A stretch of 64,000 nucleotides of DNA from Sequoia sempervirens (Eukaryota; Streptophyta; Pinopsida; Cupressales; Cupressaceae). This document shows, piece by piece, positions 24,630 through 34,434 of this stretch. The translations under genes were made by a program, and so were the position numbers. Location of the stretch: positions 19,901 to 83,900 of the forward strand of contig VDFB02344300.1 of NCBI GenBank assembly GCA_007258455.2, in the 5' to 3' direction. The notes under the pieces are model-generated. The model made no database searches. It was not told where the DNA came from and was given only the letters and a program-made list of their open reading frames with translations. Each line of letters opens with the position of its first letter. Position 1 is the stretch's first letter.

Positions 24630-26490
24630 AGTTATCACACGTTGTGGTTTGTCCTCTCTTCTAGATATTCCCTAGATTAGGATTAATCAAGGTTTCCTGA
24701 CAGCCCTAGCAGATAGATGGCATAGTGAGAACAATACCTTCCACCTTCCTACTGGTGAGATGATAGTGACCCCCAAGGATGTATGGAAGATTTTGAGGAT
24801 ACCTGTTATTGGGGACATTGTAGTTTATGATTCTTCAGAGTAGGATAGGACCGATGCTGTATGTCAAGTGTTTCAAGACCACCATATTTGTGGATATGAG
24901 ATTCCATGGCGAGAGATGATGGATACCTATGCTACCCTATCATCAGTACTTGTTTGTTTCATTGGAGGGTTCATTTGTCCTGATCATAGGTCAAAGGGAC
25001 TTTCTAGTGGGTGGGGTCACATTTTGGAGAGCATGATCATCCATGGTACCAGATATGCATGGGGTATGTGTATGCTCGCTCATCTTTACCACAATTTACA
25101 TCAGGTGGTCTACCTTGGAGGGGCTAGTTTTTCTTCAGGAGTTACACTACTACATGTGTGGGCATGGGAGCATATAGTTGTTATGTGTCCAATGATGGTT
25201 AGACAATGACCTGCCATGAGGTTGTACGTTCACATTTGTGTAGGTCAACTTACTTAGCCTAGACTAGGTAAGTTGGAGCATTGAAGGAGAATCTTGGATG
25301 ATGTAGAGGTTGTTACATGGTGGCCCCATCTGAATTGTGAGCACTAGAATGATGATGACACAAAGATGACATACCTCTATCAATCTATGTTTCTGATTGG
25401 TAGGACATTTTTTCTTATCTAGAGATTTTTATTCTAGAGGGTGTTCAAACAATATGGCATCGTACAAGGAATTCCCTAGGGTGTTGCACATTATTCCTGG
25501 CCTCAGATAGATTCCATTGATTGGGGACCCAACCTATCATATGATACTACAGTTCAGGAGTACAACGGTCTACAACCTTTGGTTTGGGAGATTCATCCCA
25601 AGATTATTGAGGTTCTGGTTACTATAGATTATGTAGAGTAACTTTCCCTACATCCTTTTCATGAATATCTATTCTAGATGAGCTAGTGCCACTACCCGGT
25701 GAGGAGTAGATTGTTGTTGCATATGGTCACCAATGGAGGAGAGATGAGGGAGGTGAGGAGGAGAATGTGGAGAGTAGTGGTGACGAGGAGAGTAGTAGTG
25801 ATGAGGAGGGAGATGGAGATGATGGAGATGGGGGTGGAGGTGGTGGAGGAGGTGGTAGAGCTATTGATGTTAGATACTTCATGGTGCCTCATAAGAGGTG
25901 ACCACTGGTAGCTCCTACAGAGTAGCGTGTGTAGATTGGGGTACCTTCCCATCATCTATAGACCCAGATTGGTAGTTTATAGGTCCAGATGCAAACATTA
26001 TAGGGTTAGATAATACAAGCTCGCAGGTTACTAGTGTAGACTCAGAAAAAAATGTAGTCACAGGAATAGGCTCATGCCCAATCCCTTTCATAGTTACAAG
26101 AACAGTTGGCAGCTGCACAAGCACATATAGCTTCCTTGACAGCTAACAGAGAAATAACTAGAGAGGCTACAGAGCAGGCACATGGATTGTTTGAGAGATT
26201 GCATAGATTAGTCGATGGTACCTCTATGGATAATTACATGAGAGAGATTCTTTGTGTGTGTAGAGAGGCAGAGTATTACAGGGGCCGATACCATGATGCA
26301 GTTCCTTCATAGCAGAGATTCAACTATGCTCAGTCTTGATCAAGCAGGAGCCAGTCCAGGACTATGAGTAGGGGTGTGACACAGCCTCTTCTGAGAGATC
26401 ATGGGACATCTGGTGGGGGATGCATTGGTCTAGATATGCCAACACCATCTGGTGCTAGCAGCACATAGCCTTATGATTAGATTATCTGAT
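24630..26490 (+). pseudogene. Plant mobile domain (aminotransferase-like) pseudogene
   Basis: From about 24640 the + strand encodes the PMD family signature: a CGLSSLLDIP block, then ALADRWHSENNTFHLPTGEM, VTPKDVWKILRIPV and, at 24868-25209, SGWGHILES plus YLGGASFSSGVTLLHVWAWE. After several stops the frame continues to about 25660. A GA-rich stretch (25730-25870) then encodes an acidic linker ending in a Gly run, and a coiled-coil tail follows (26106-26312, QAHIASLTANREITREATEQ). PMD proteins occur both in host silencing factors (the MAIL1/MAIN family) and in transposable elements. This copy is inside E2, antisense to it, and broken by about ten stops. E3 inserted just beyond its 3' end. Confidence 0.75.
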
Positions 26491-26608
26491 ATATTTTGAG
26501 ACCTCATGTATAGTCCAATTTTTTTATTCACAACCATTTTTTATGTTGTATCTCTTTACATTTCAGAAATCATTATATACTTTACATTATGATTTTTGAT
26601 ATTTATAT
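26491..26608. other. E2 sequence up to the E3 insertion point
   Basis: Short AT-rich stretch ending in TATAT (26604-26608), the left copy of the E3 target-site duplication. Confidence 0.7.
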
Positions 26609-26769
26609 TGTTGTGCAGTTTTTGCACACACGCCCCACTGGGAGTGGGGACCCTCTCTTTTGGGTGTCTTTGACCTTTGATTTTAATGGATTTATCATTT
26701 TAGGGTCTTGACATGTTGGTCTTGCTGGCTTTGCCCTTGCCCTAAGATTGCAATTGATCGAAATTGAGT

Positions 26770-28335
26770 TTTGGCCAAATCCGGGTTTTCACCTGGATCC
26801 GGGATTTTCCGTCTCCGACGGATTCTTCCGTCCCTGGTTCCTTGTCTGTTTCTGGCCAGATTCTCCGATTCCGGGTTTTTCCCTAACTTCGGCATTTTCC
26901 GGTCCTATCGGATTTTCCCGGATTCTATCAAAATCCCGGTCCTCATTATTTCCCCAGTTTTTGCATTTCCGCGAAGTCTGTGTTTCCGCGCATTCTGGGA
27001 TTTTCCGAAATTCCACTTGGGGCACGGGTTTCCGGACTTGTCAGAAACGTCTTTTCGCGCATTAATGGCTGAGGTATCTTGGTTCAGACGGGTATAAGGG
27101 CGAAGTTGGGGCGTTTTCTGATTCATTCTAACTTCGACTGCTTCCTTGTTTTCTGCTCTGGCGATTCGGAACTTTCGTTTGAGCTTTGGGGTTTGGTCTT
27201 GGATTGTTTGCGCGTGGATTGCTTGAGTGTTGCTGCCAGTATCCCGTTGCCTGGACGTGTTGTCACCTGGATTGATTTTCCAAGCTCGGTTTCTGCTCGT
27301 CTTGATCCATGGTATGTACTCGTCGCCCTTCCGTTTGTTTGCATGGTGATTTGAGATTTTCTTGTACTGGGCGTTGTTAAATTTTGGGGTCGGCTCATAT
27401 TTTGACTTTGGGTGTCGTATTTATTCAATCGGTTCGGTCCGTCCTTCTTTTTTTTTATCTTGAAGCCCATCTCTCGTGCCCTATGAGTTCCGTTTATTCG
27501 CTTGATTGCATATATACACTTTAGGCGGAAGTCTGGGTCGTGTTGCTTAATTGTTTTGGGTGCGGGATGTGTTGCCATGCGAATTTAGGGTTTTCTGGGT
27601 GTCTCGGCTAGTGCGATGATTTGATCTTGTGTTTGAATGACTTTCGCCTCGTTTTATGTTGGCTTCCCCGTCCTGTGAGGATTAGAGGGCTTTTTAGGTA
27701 AATCCCGAACTGATATTTTAACCCTAAAAGCTTGCTCTGGTTCTAATGGCGGATATGTGATTGTTCGATTTAGGGCATCGTCATTTTAAGTATGGGATCC
27801 TTCCTTTGAGTGCTTCTGAGTGTTGGACACTCTTTGCATATTCGAGTCTGGTAATTGTCGTCGGTTTTGGGTTCATTCGAGCTTTGATATTGAAGATCTT
27901 GTGGTCGCTCCTGTGTTGGTGCACGTTTTGCCATTTTTCGGGTTTCCGAGGCTGTCGCGGAATTTCTGGTCTCCCGGATTTTCCCGGTTTCCTTTTATTC
28001 CGCGGACAGAGTTAATTTCCGGTGCATTTGATGCTGTCCGCGAAAGTCCGTCCCATTCGGATTTTTCCGGATTTCCTGTCTGATTGCATTCTTTTGTATA
28101 TTTCGATGAGGGAATTGGTGGAGTGATTGTTGATGCCTATTTCTTGATTGCCAAAGAGTAAAATTGATGATTTTCCTTTGATTTCGAGCATATTAATGAT
28201 TTACATGGCTAATAGTGCTTTGGTGGCAGGAGTCCGTCTGGGTCGGATTTCTCCGGAATTCCGCCCCGAATGTATTTTCCCGGATTATACGATTTTCCCG
28301 GATTATTTGATTTCTCCGGATCTCGGAAAATTGGC
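26770..28335 (+). repeat. CpG-rich word array, TTTTCCCGGAT type
   Basis: The words CCGGATTTTCC, TTTTCCCGG and related forms occur more than 25 times in three clusters (26770-27010, 27930-28080 and 28225-28335). The last cluster is almost regular at about 18 bp (TTTTCCCGGATTATACGA units), and the solo LTR has one extra 18-bp unit there (39215-39285), so this part changes length by slippage. It covers the presumed upstream and intron part of the LTR gene. CpG retention agrees with a young copy. Confidence 0.75.
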
Positions 28336-28436
28336 AATTGGCATTTGGTTTTAATAGATTTGTATGATGTATGCTAACCTTTTGGATGAATATGAGCTTA
28401 ATAATTAGATTCTAATAATAGTTCTTGGATGTGCAG
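27309..28436 (+). other. Candidate start codon and intron of LTR gene
   Basis: An ATG at 27309-27311 is followed at once by GTATGT, a good plant donor site, and the long frame opens after TTCTTGGATGTGCAG, a good acceptor ending at 28436. Splicing 27312-28436 would join ATG to GCTGAATCA in frame, so exon 1 would contribute only the first Met. Both sites are conserved in the solo LTR (ATG at 40240-40238, acceptor ending at 39094). Without splicing, the first ATG in the long frame is about 30 codons further in. This is inference from site quality and frame only, with no transcript evidence. Confidence 0.5.
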
Positions 28437-30287
28437 GCTGAATCAAGCAAAGCTGCTGCTGGGAAGTCCAAAGGTGGTGCGGGGGCATCTGCAGTTTCCG
28501 AGACAGAAAAATTGAGATTAGACATGAGGAGTCAGGTCCCAGAGAGTAAGATATCTTCCGTGTGGGCAGATGTGTCTGATACCAACGTTGGTGCCTGGCG
28601 TTATGAAGAATTCAAACAGAGAACAGCTGAGAAGGACCAATCGGCATTGAGGCAAGGGATGATGAACTCAGGGTTGGTGCACGTGGCAGGGTTCCCTCCA
28701 GCAGTCCAGTGTTACGAGCTGATTTTGGAGTGTGCTAGGCAGTACGCCTTTGACACACAGATGGTAGTTAGTACTGAGGGGCGGGTGTTGGCAAATTTCA
28801 GTCCAGCCTCCATTGCCCGAGCTTTCAGCATGCCGGATCTCCCCTCGGTCTGCGCCCTAAACATTGACACTGCTCGCACGTATTATGAGAACGAGCCAGT
28901 TAAGGCTCAACAGCTTATCAACTCATGGCTTGAGAAGCCCAAGTCTCACCACTCTAAATTGCCCAAACAGTTGCACAGGGTGAAGTTCAGGCCGGATATT
29001 TATGATGCCATCACACTGTTGAGCAGGGTGGCCGGACTTAAAACTGCCGGGGTATTGGAAAGTTGGATGGTCCATGTGATCACCAAGATAGGCCAAGGAA
29101 CGAATTACCACTGGGCAGGACTTATCAGTGCGGAAATAGATAGGCAACTGAGGAATGTTTTGGAAGGAAAGAAGTTCACCATGTCCTCCTTTGTTATATA
29201 TATACTGGCCATCTCTTATCCCTATAAGGGACTGACTCCGGCAGGAGCTATTGGACAGGACATTATCTATGAGGTCTATCCGGAATTGCACCTCGGACAC
29301 GGAGATTATAGGAGGGCCAACGATGCCTTCACTATGCACATTACCCGGACCCTTCAGAATGCGGAGCACATCAGATTGTCCGATGGGGCTAGGGGGTTGA
29401 TTAGGAATTATGGGGCCTGGTTCATCCAGTTCCCCACTTTCACTTATCTCCGGATTGATGGATGCCCCGTTGCTCCCTACAGATTGCCCAGGTATCCCAC
29501 TGACCACATAGTGCTACTGGAGGTCGTGAGACAAATTTGTGAGTTCGATACGGTGGTCAAGAAGGAGAAACATAAAACTGGTTTTGGAGGTGACTTCCCT
29601 CTTGGCATTGGCGTGGATGTGATGTGTCCTTCCATTCAATCAGCTCATACTGCAGGTGAGGAATTGGCAGCCTATGGATTCTCTTTCCATTCAAAGAGAA
29701 TGAATTTTGACATCACCGGAGGGGCACAGAAAAGGGCTACCCGGGAATACAGGCACAAGGAGGACTTGGAAGACTACTGGGTCAACATCAAGGATGACCT
29801 TGATGCACGAAGGAAAAGGTATTCCCGGCTGCCAGTGGAGGCAATTAGGCAGTACAATGTGAAGCTGATTCCAGATCAGCTGGAGGATGATGGAAAATTG
29901 GTCCAGGACCATGTCTATGAGCCCATCAAGGATAGGTCAGTAGCGGATATTGACTGGAATGAGCCTGAGGTGACAGAGTTGGAGGACTTAATGGCTCCGG
30001 TGCTAAAATATACCTTTGCTTGGATCAAACATGAGGTCTGGGTGTTGGAAAATGCTAATGTTCCCCTCACTTTCGACCTGATGGGGAATCTCAACCCCAT
30101 GTCCACTTCAGAGGAATCCGGGGAACCCCCCCAAAGGGAAAACAGCCAAGGCCCTCTCCTTTCAAAATCAAGGTCAGAAGCCCTAAGGGGACTCAACCTG
30201 CAGCAAAAGGAAACCTATCGGCAAACGCAGGTGGAAGACCCTGACTATCAGCAGGTCTTCGGACGAGGAGGAGGTGGAGAAAGCTGA
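28437..30287 (+). CDS. LTR-embedded accessory protein, N-terminal part (copy A)
   Basis: A 616-codon open frame inside the 5' LTR of E3. Residues about 60-160 contain CYELILECARQYAFDTQ, then a G-x3-A-x-F-S-P-x-S-I-x2-A-F-x-M-P segment whose spacing resembles the start of PMD-type domains. Residues 200-280 contain an LLSRVAGLKTAGV helix and YHWAGLISAEIDRQLRNVL, and residues 400-500 are charged. The fold is probably globular. No catalytic motif is recognised. A base-count change in the C-run near 30125 shifts the frame, so the last ~50 codons to 30287 are out of register, and the true continuation is the next entry. The reversed copy is intact at this point. Function is unknown. By position it is an accessory gene of the retrotransposon, and by architecture it is related to the E1 pseudogene. 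Confidence 0.7.
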   Translation, partial: AESSKAAAGKSKGGAGASAVSETEKLRLDMRSQVPESKISSVWADVSDTNVGAWRYEEFKQRTAEKDQSALRQGMMNSGLVHVAGFPPAVQCYELILECARQYAFDTQMVVSTEGRVLANFSPASIARAFSMPDLPSVCALNIDTARTYYENEPVKAQQLINSWLEKPKSHHSKLPKQLHRVKFRPDIYDAITLLSRVAGLKTAGVLESWMVHVITKIGQGTNYHWAGLISAEIDRQLRNVLEGKKFTMSSFVIYILAISYPYKGLTPAGAIGQDIIYEVYPELHLGHGDYRRANDAFTMHITRTLQNAEHIRLSDGARGLIRNYGAWFIQFPTFTYLRIDGCPVAPYRLPRYPTDHIVLLEVVRQICEFDTVVKKEKHKTGFGGDFPLGIGVDVMCPSIQSAHTAGEELAAYGFSFHSKRMNFDITGGAQKRATREYRHKEDLEDYWVNIKDDLDARRKRYSRLPVEAIRQYNVKLIPDQLEDDGKLVQDHVYEPIKDRSVADIDWNEPEVTELEDLMAPVLKYTFAWIKHEVWVLENANVPLTFDLMGNLNPMSTSEESGEPPQRENSQGPLLSKSRSEALRGLNLQQKETYRQTQVEDPDYQQVFGRGGGGES

Positions 30288-32040
30288 GGAGGAGGATGTT
30301 CCTCCACCGCCCAAGAAGGCCAGAACTACAAGGGTGGCGAAAAAGAAAGGCCAAACGACTTCGGAAGATGAGCCTCCGGTTGTGGATGTAGAAAGTTCCG
30401 GAGGGGAGAAGACCAAAGTATACACCAGAAGATCCAGAACTCCGTCCCCAAAGGATGCTGCACAGCCAAAGGTTTCTTCTCCAATATTGCCAGCCACTGA
30501 ACAGGACAGACCTGTCTCTCCTCCGCAGGGTGTAACAGAACCGGTAAATCCGGATGAGCAGGAAATCAGCGGAGAAGCAGAGCCGTTTGAGGAAGGGCAC
30601 ACTTCTCCCTTGGTGCAATACGAGGACTCTCCGGAAAGTGAGAAGGGCCGCGGATCTCCAGAACCAGAGAAGAGCATCCCCGCTGGAACTCCATCGCCGG
30701 TGCTTCCTGAGTTGCGATTTGAGGAGATGGATCAAGCTGAGCACCCCCCAGAGAAGGATGATGACAAGGCAACAGAAGAAGGGGAAGTCGAGGTAGCAGT
30801 AGCAGAAGAGGAGAAAGTAACAGAAGACCCGGGAAAAACTGACACAGAAGGAATCCGGACGGACCCTGTGGCCCCGGACTGGTTAGAAAAAGAAGTAGCA
30901 AGGAAGAAACAGGTGATAGTAGAAGACACTCCTCTCGACTGGGATGCAATGTTATCTCAGATTGGAAAGGGGAAAAAGAAGAAGGCAGCTAAGATAATTT
31001 CCCGGGTGGAAAGGGATGAGGTGCATAACCGTGTAGTACACATCGCCACCCCTGCTGCAGATAAAACAAGAGAGGAGGTAATAGGCCAGGATTACAGTGT
31101 CCAAACCATTAACCTTGGGCCAGCTTCCCTAGAACAAGACATTGAGGAATTCGAGGGGTCAAGTGCTGTGATTCTGGATAGGTTGAGGAAGGAGACTCAG
31201 ACAAAGAGGGAATTGAAAAGGGAAAATGAAAGGTTGAGGAAAAGCTTAGAAGAGGTCATGAAACCTCTACAGTCCCTCCATCCGTCCTCCTCTTCTACTC
31301 CCGGATTTCTGCCGAAGGAAACAATTTCTGGTATAGAGAAGATGAAGGCTTCCACACAAGCTGCCATGGACTGGTTGATGAGTGTTCGGACACAAGGAGA
31401 TGAAGCTATTAAGGAGATCCTGTCAGTTGGCAAGGATGCAGTCCAAAGAAAAGAGCTAATGGAAAGTATCCTTTCTCAGGATATGAATGATGTCGATTCT
31501 CTGTTGCAGAAGACAAAGGTTATTCTGGGACATGGCAGGGAACAATTGGGCAGGGATGGAATTCTTCCCTCTTCCAGGTTGGATGAACCGTGGGAATGGT
31601 TCGAAGCATTACAGATCAGGCAGGGAGCCCTGAAAAAGATAAAGAAACGAAGAAAAGCCATTGATGCCGACCTTACTGCAATCTATGATGGTTGCATTGC
31701 ATTTTTTGAAGTGATGACAGGGAGGAATAAGATAGCTCCCAAGTACCTGAGTTTGGATCAATTGAAGGAATGGTGGCATGAGGTTTATGCCCCGGATTCT
31801 GATGAGGTTGTCACTGGCCACATGCTTGATGATGCGGCTACATATTTGGCAGTGATAGATAGATACCTGACCAGCAGAAAGGATTGGAAGGGGACCATTG
31901 AGCGGTCCAATGAGGGGATTGAGTCAATTAAATGCCGGCTCAAAGTTTTGCCATTGCCACCTGTTGCTGAGTTGGAAGGAGTTTTCTTGAGGGTCCAAGG
32001 GTCACCGGCGCGAAGAAAGGACAAGGGAAGCAGCGGTTAA
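30274..32040 (+). CDS. LTR-embedded accessory protein, C-terminal part (copy A)
   Basis: A 588-codon frame that continues the protein after the shift near 30125; useful reading begins about 30130, before the first in-frame start. It opens with a basic, nuclear-signal-like stretch (PPPKKARTTRVAKKK), followed by about 150 residues rich in Pro, Glu and Ser, a Glu/Val repeat (EVEVAVAEEEKV), and a coiled coil (LRKETQTKRELKRENERLRK) near 31190-31250. A helical C-terminal region with WHEVYAPDSDEVVTGHMLDD follows, and the frame ends in a basic tail (PARRKDKGSSG). The layout suggests a nuclear, DNA- or chromatin-associated protein, but this is inference. No known domain is assigned. The stop at 32038-32040 is followed by the promoter-like region for the gag transcript. 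Confidence 0.65.
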   Translation: MEKAEEEDVPPPPKKARTTRVAKKKGQTTSEDEPPVVDVESSGGEKTKVYTRRSRTPSPKDAAQPKVSSPILPATEQDRPVSPPQGVTEPVNPDEQEISGEAEPFEEGHTSPLVQYEDSPESEKGRGSPEPEKSIPAGTPSPVLPELRFEEMDQAEHPPEKDDDKATEEGEVEVAVAEEEKVTEDPGKTDTEGIRTDPVAPDWLEKEVARKKQVIVEDTPLDWDAMLSQIGKGKKKKAAKIISRVERDEVHNRVVHIATPAADKTREEVIGQDYSVQTINLGPASLEQDIEEFEGSSAVILDRLRKETQTKRELKRENERLRKSLEEVMKPLQSLHPSSSSTPGFLPKETISGIEKMKASTQAAMDWLMSVRTQGDEAIKEILSVGKDAVQRKELMESILSQDMNDVDSLLQKTKVILGHGREQLGRDGILPSSRLDEPWEWFEALQIRQGALKKIKKRRKAIDADLTAIYDGCIAFFEVMTGRNKIAPKYLSLDQLKEWWHEVYAPDSDEVVTGHMLDDAATYLAVIDRYLTSRKDWKGTIERSNEGIESIKCRLKVLPLPPVAELEGVFLRVQGSPARRKDKGSSG

Positions 32041-32117
32041 TGTTTATCTCGAGATTTGTGCTTCCCTATTATCATAGGGCATGCATTGGACCGGATTTCC
32101 TTGGGGATTGTGCCTTG

Positions 32118-32252
32118 GCCGACTTGGATGATGGCATTAAATGTGTGCCTTAGTTTGTTTCCCTGGCCGACCTGTTTTGGCGGTTTTGTTATTATCTTTA
32201 TTGTAAAATGTTTGGCTGGGCCGACATGTTCTGGGAAAACTTGTTAAATAGG
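32118..32252 (+). promoter_or_regulatory. Candidate promoter of the gag transcript
   Basis: Three copies of GCCGAC (32118-32123, 32166-32171, 32220-32225), each within a GGCCGACNTG context, precede a TATA-like TTAAATAGG (32244-32252). A start site about 30 bases downstream would fall near 32280, exactly where the truncated 3' LTR copy begins. GCCGAC matches the core of plant DRE/CRT elements bound by DREB/CBF factors, so stress-responsive transcription is possible but untested. Confidence 0.45.
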
Positions 32253-33122
32253 CATTTTTGCCTTGTTGTAAAAGGTCAGAAGAAGATTTTGATAGTAGAG
32301 ATTAGCGAGAGCAATAGTTAGAGTTTTAGAATTTCTTAAAGCAGATATCATATTCAGAACAGTTGAAATTGTTGCAGTATTTGATGATTAATACAATTGG
32401 AGACATTGTGGTTTTCCTGGTGGAATCCTTTGTGTTATCTCATCTTGCATGGTTCTTTTGTTCTATCTTTCACATTGCTTGAAGATCTAGGGTTTATTAT
32501 TTAGAAATAAATTAGTTTAGTTAGATAAATGGTGTATGTGATTTCATATTTGGAATGTTGGTAGCTATCTTTGGTCTACACTCCCAGTAACTATCTGATT
32601 GTAGTAGGCTGGTGAAGTCAACCTGGACCATATATATTCAAATGTGCTTAAGTTCGGTTGTAGATGCAAGTCTATGATTTGAAAATTTATACTCCTCAGA
32701 AGATTGCACTGTTCTTGTAGAGATTTCCTTGTGGGTCGAACAGGAATTGGTTATTTGAGATAGGTCCATTCCAAATATATGTCATTTGCATTGCTTGTCT
32801 GTTCAATAATTTAGATTTTATTACCTTCCCTGCATCCCTATCTTTTGCAATTTCTTTGTTATTCGGTTAGATTTAGGATTCAAGACCATCATATTGTTAG
32901 ATCTGGTAAATGGAAAAGGTTTAGCTTGCTTGTAGTAAGGTCCGATTGTGATTACCAGCAATTTCACATTTCATCTGAGTTGTTTTACGCATTGTTATGA
33001 CCTAACACCCGAGAGACCTTGGGGTGATTTTCAGTAATTCATTATTGGAGATTACCTTTCAAGAGAGATAGGATTTTGTATTCTGTCTGAGTTGTTGCTG
33101 TGCAGAAAACACCATCAATAGA

Positions 33123-33142
33123 TTGGCGCTAGAAGGAGGGCC
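33123..33142 (+). promoter_or_regulatory. E3 primer-binding site
   Basis: TTGGCGCTAGAAGGAGGGCC begins two bases after the LTR end, the normal place for the tRNA primer site. The same sequence is present again at 42562-42581 in the duplicated block. The matching tRNA was not identified. Confidence 0.8.
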
Positions 33143-33145
33143 TGA

Positions 33146-34434
33146 ATGAGCACACTGGATCGTTTCTTGAACGCTATCTCTCCAGAGAGATATAGGAGAA
33201 ATACCAGGTCCACCGCCAGAGAGGAAGATTTAGAAGAACTTCAATTTCCCAATAGGTCAAGGAGGACTAGAGAAAGGGGAGAATCATCATCACCTATCCC
33301 TTCACCAGTATCATCCACATCTTCACATCCTGAGGTGGGGGCTATACCCATTCCTGAGGCCGTTCCTGTCCAACAGCCTCAGCCTGTCAATAATCAACCA
33401 CCACCACCACCCCCACTTTTACCAATGGCTTTCCTTGCCAACAATCCATCGCCCCTATTCTTCCAAGCCTACAATGTTATGCCCAAAAACCCCGAGCACT
33501 TCTGTTCCAAATTCCATGCTAATGATCCGAACAGGACTGCGGAAGAGCACCTAAGGATTTTCCAAACCTGTCTCAAGGACAGGGGGATAGTTCATGAGGA
33601 TGTTGCTTGCAGGCTGTTTCCCTATTCACTAGGAGAGGAGGCCTTTTACTGGTATAATCATCTTCCTGCTGGTTCAATTCTTAATTGGAACGACCTTGAG
33701 ACTGCCTTTTTACAAAAATTTCGAATACCCATTAGTGCCAACGAGTTATATCTACAATTCATCAAAGTCAAGAGAGAGGTTAATGAGCCGATAGCCAGTT
33801 TCAATAATAGGTTTCACCGGGCATTCACCAGGTTGCAAGACCCATACGTTTTGGATGATGATACGGCCCTGGGAGTCTATTATGAAGCTCTGGATAGCTT
33901 GACAGCAACCTTCCTGAAGTGGAGACCTAACCCTCCAGACACACTAACTAATGCTTATACAGAGGCTGTCAAGCTCAGCACAGACCTAAGGCAACACTTG
34001 ACTGGGCCATTGCCTTCCCTAGGACCAGTTGCACATCCTAACCAGATTCAGGCAGTAAATCAGGCCCTCACCAATCATACCCCAATTATGAACCCAGTTC
34101 CCCAATTACCCATAGTACCACACCCTGGTCATCCCATGAACCAAATCTCTCCTATGATAAACTTCCCCCAACAACAAGTGAACCAACCCATGTATCAGCC
34201 ACAGCAGAATAGCTTCCCTGCTTATCTGTAGAATTCTGAGGTGTTACACCAGTCTTCGGGGTCCGCCACAATGACTATTCCCCCTCAGAGTAACCCGAAC
34301 CAGATCCCCTACCAAGATCCTAATAGGGAGAGGATTGATGAAATGGCCGAACAAATAAAGAAGTTAAATCTGGAAGTGACTTACTTGAGAAATCAGAATA
34401 GTCAGTTGCAAGCTGCTCAGAAGGGGATGCAATC
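33146..34434 (+). pseudogene. E3 gag, N-terminal and capsid part
   Basis: The start ATG is four bases after the primer-binding site. Residues 1-90 are Arg/Ser/Pro-rich with a proline run. Residues about 120-290 carry the retrotransposon gag fold signature (CRLFPYSLGEEAFYWYNHLP, NDLETAFLQKFR, FNNRFHRAFTRL). A single in-frame TAG at 34229-34231 interrupts otherwise open sequence. The frame then continues through a short coiled coil (IDEMAEQIKKLNLEVTYLRN) to the solo LTR insertion at 34434. A CAG-to-TAG change at a CHG methylation site would explain the stop. It forms particles with the element RNA. Without a suppressor or read-through, this copy makes only the N-terminal capsid part. Confidence 0.88.

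Larger units (their letters stand above)
26609..33120 (+). repeat. E3 5' LTR (6512 bp)
   Basis: Begins TGTTGTGCAG and ends CATCAATA. The final A-T-A replaces the ACA seen in the other two copies. The whole length matches E4 (34435-40940) in reverse complement with only scattered differences, and its last 841 bp match 42661-43501. The primer-binding site follows two bases later. The content in order is a CpG-rich word array, a candidate start codon and intron, a long two-part open frame, a promoter-like region, and the R-U5 part. An LTR of this size with a gene inside is unusual. Confidence 0.93.

Noticed and set aside
25692..25955. - strand Thr/Ile-rich frame in the GA-rich part of the PMD pseudogene, also considered as a GA microsatellite
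   Set aside because: The purine tract reads as an acidic/Gly linker in frame with the PMD protein on the + strand; the - strand frame is its complement.
26748..27097. Overlapping 105-108-codon frames in the CpG-rich start of the E3 LTR
   Set aside because: They translate the short-word array (repeated F-S-D/P patterns) and lie upstream of the likely start codon; open on several frames at once, so not evidence of coding.
28923..29507. 194-codon open frame on the - strand inside the LTR gene (and its mirror at 38023-38607)
   Set aside because: It is antisense to the well-supported LTR gene, has no ATG-based or domain support, and persists only because the two LTR copies are nearly identical.
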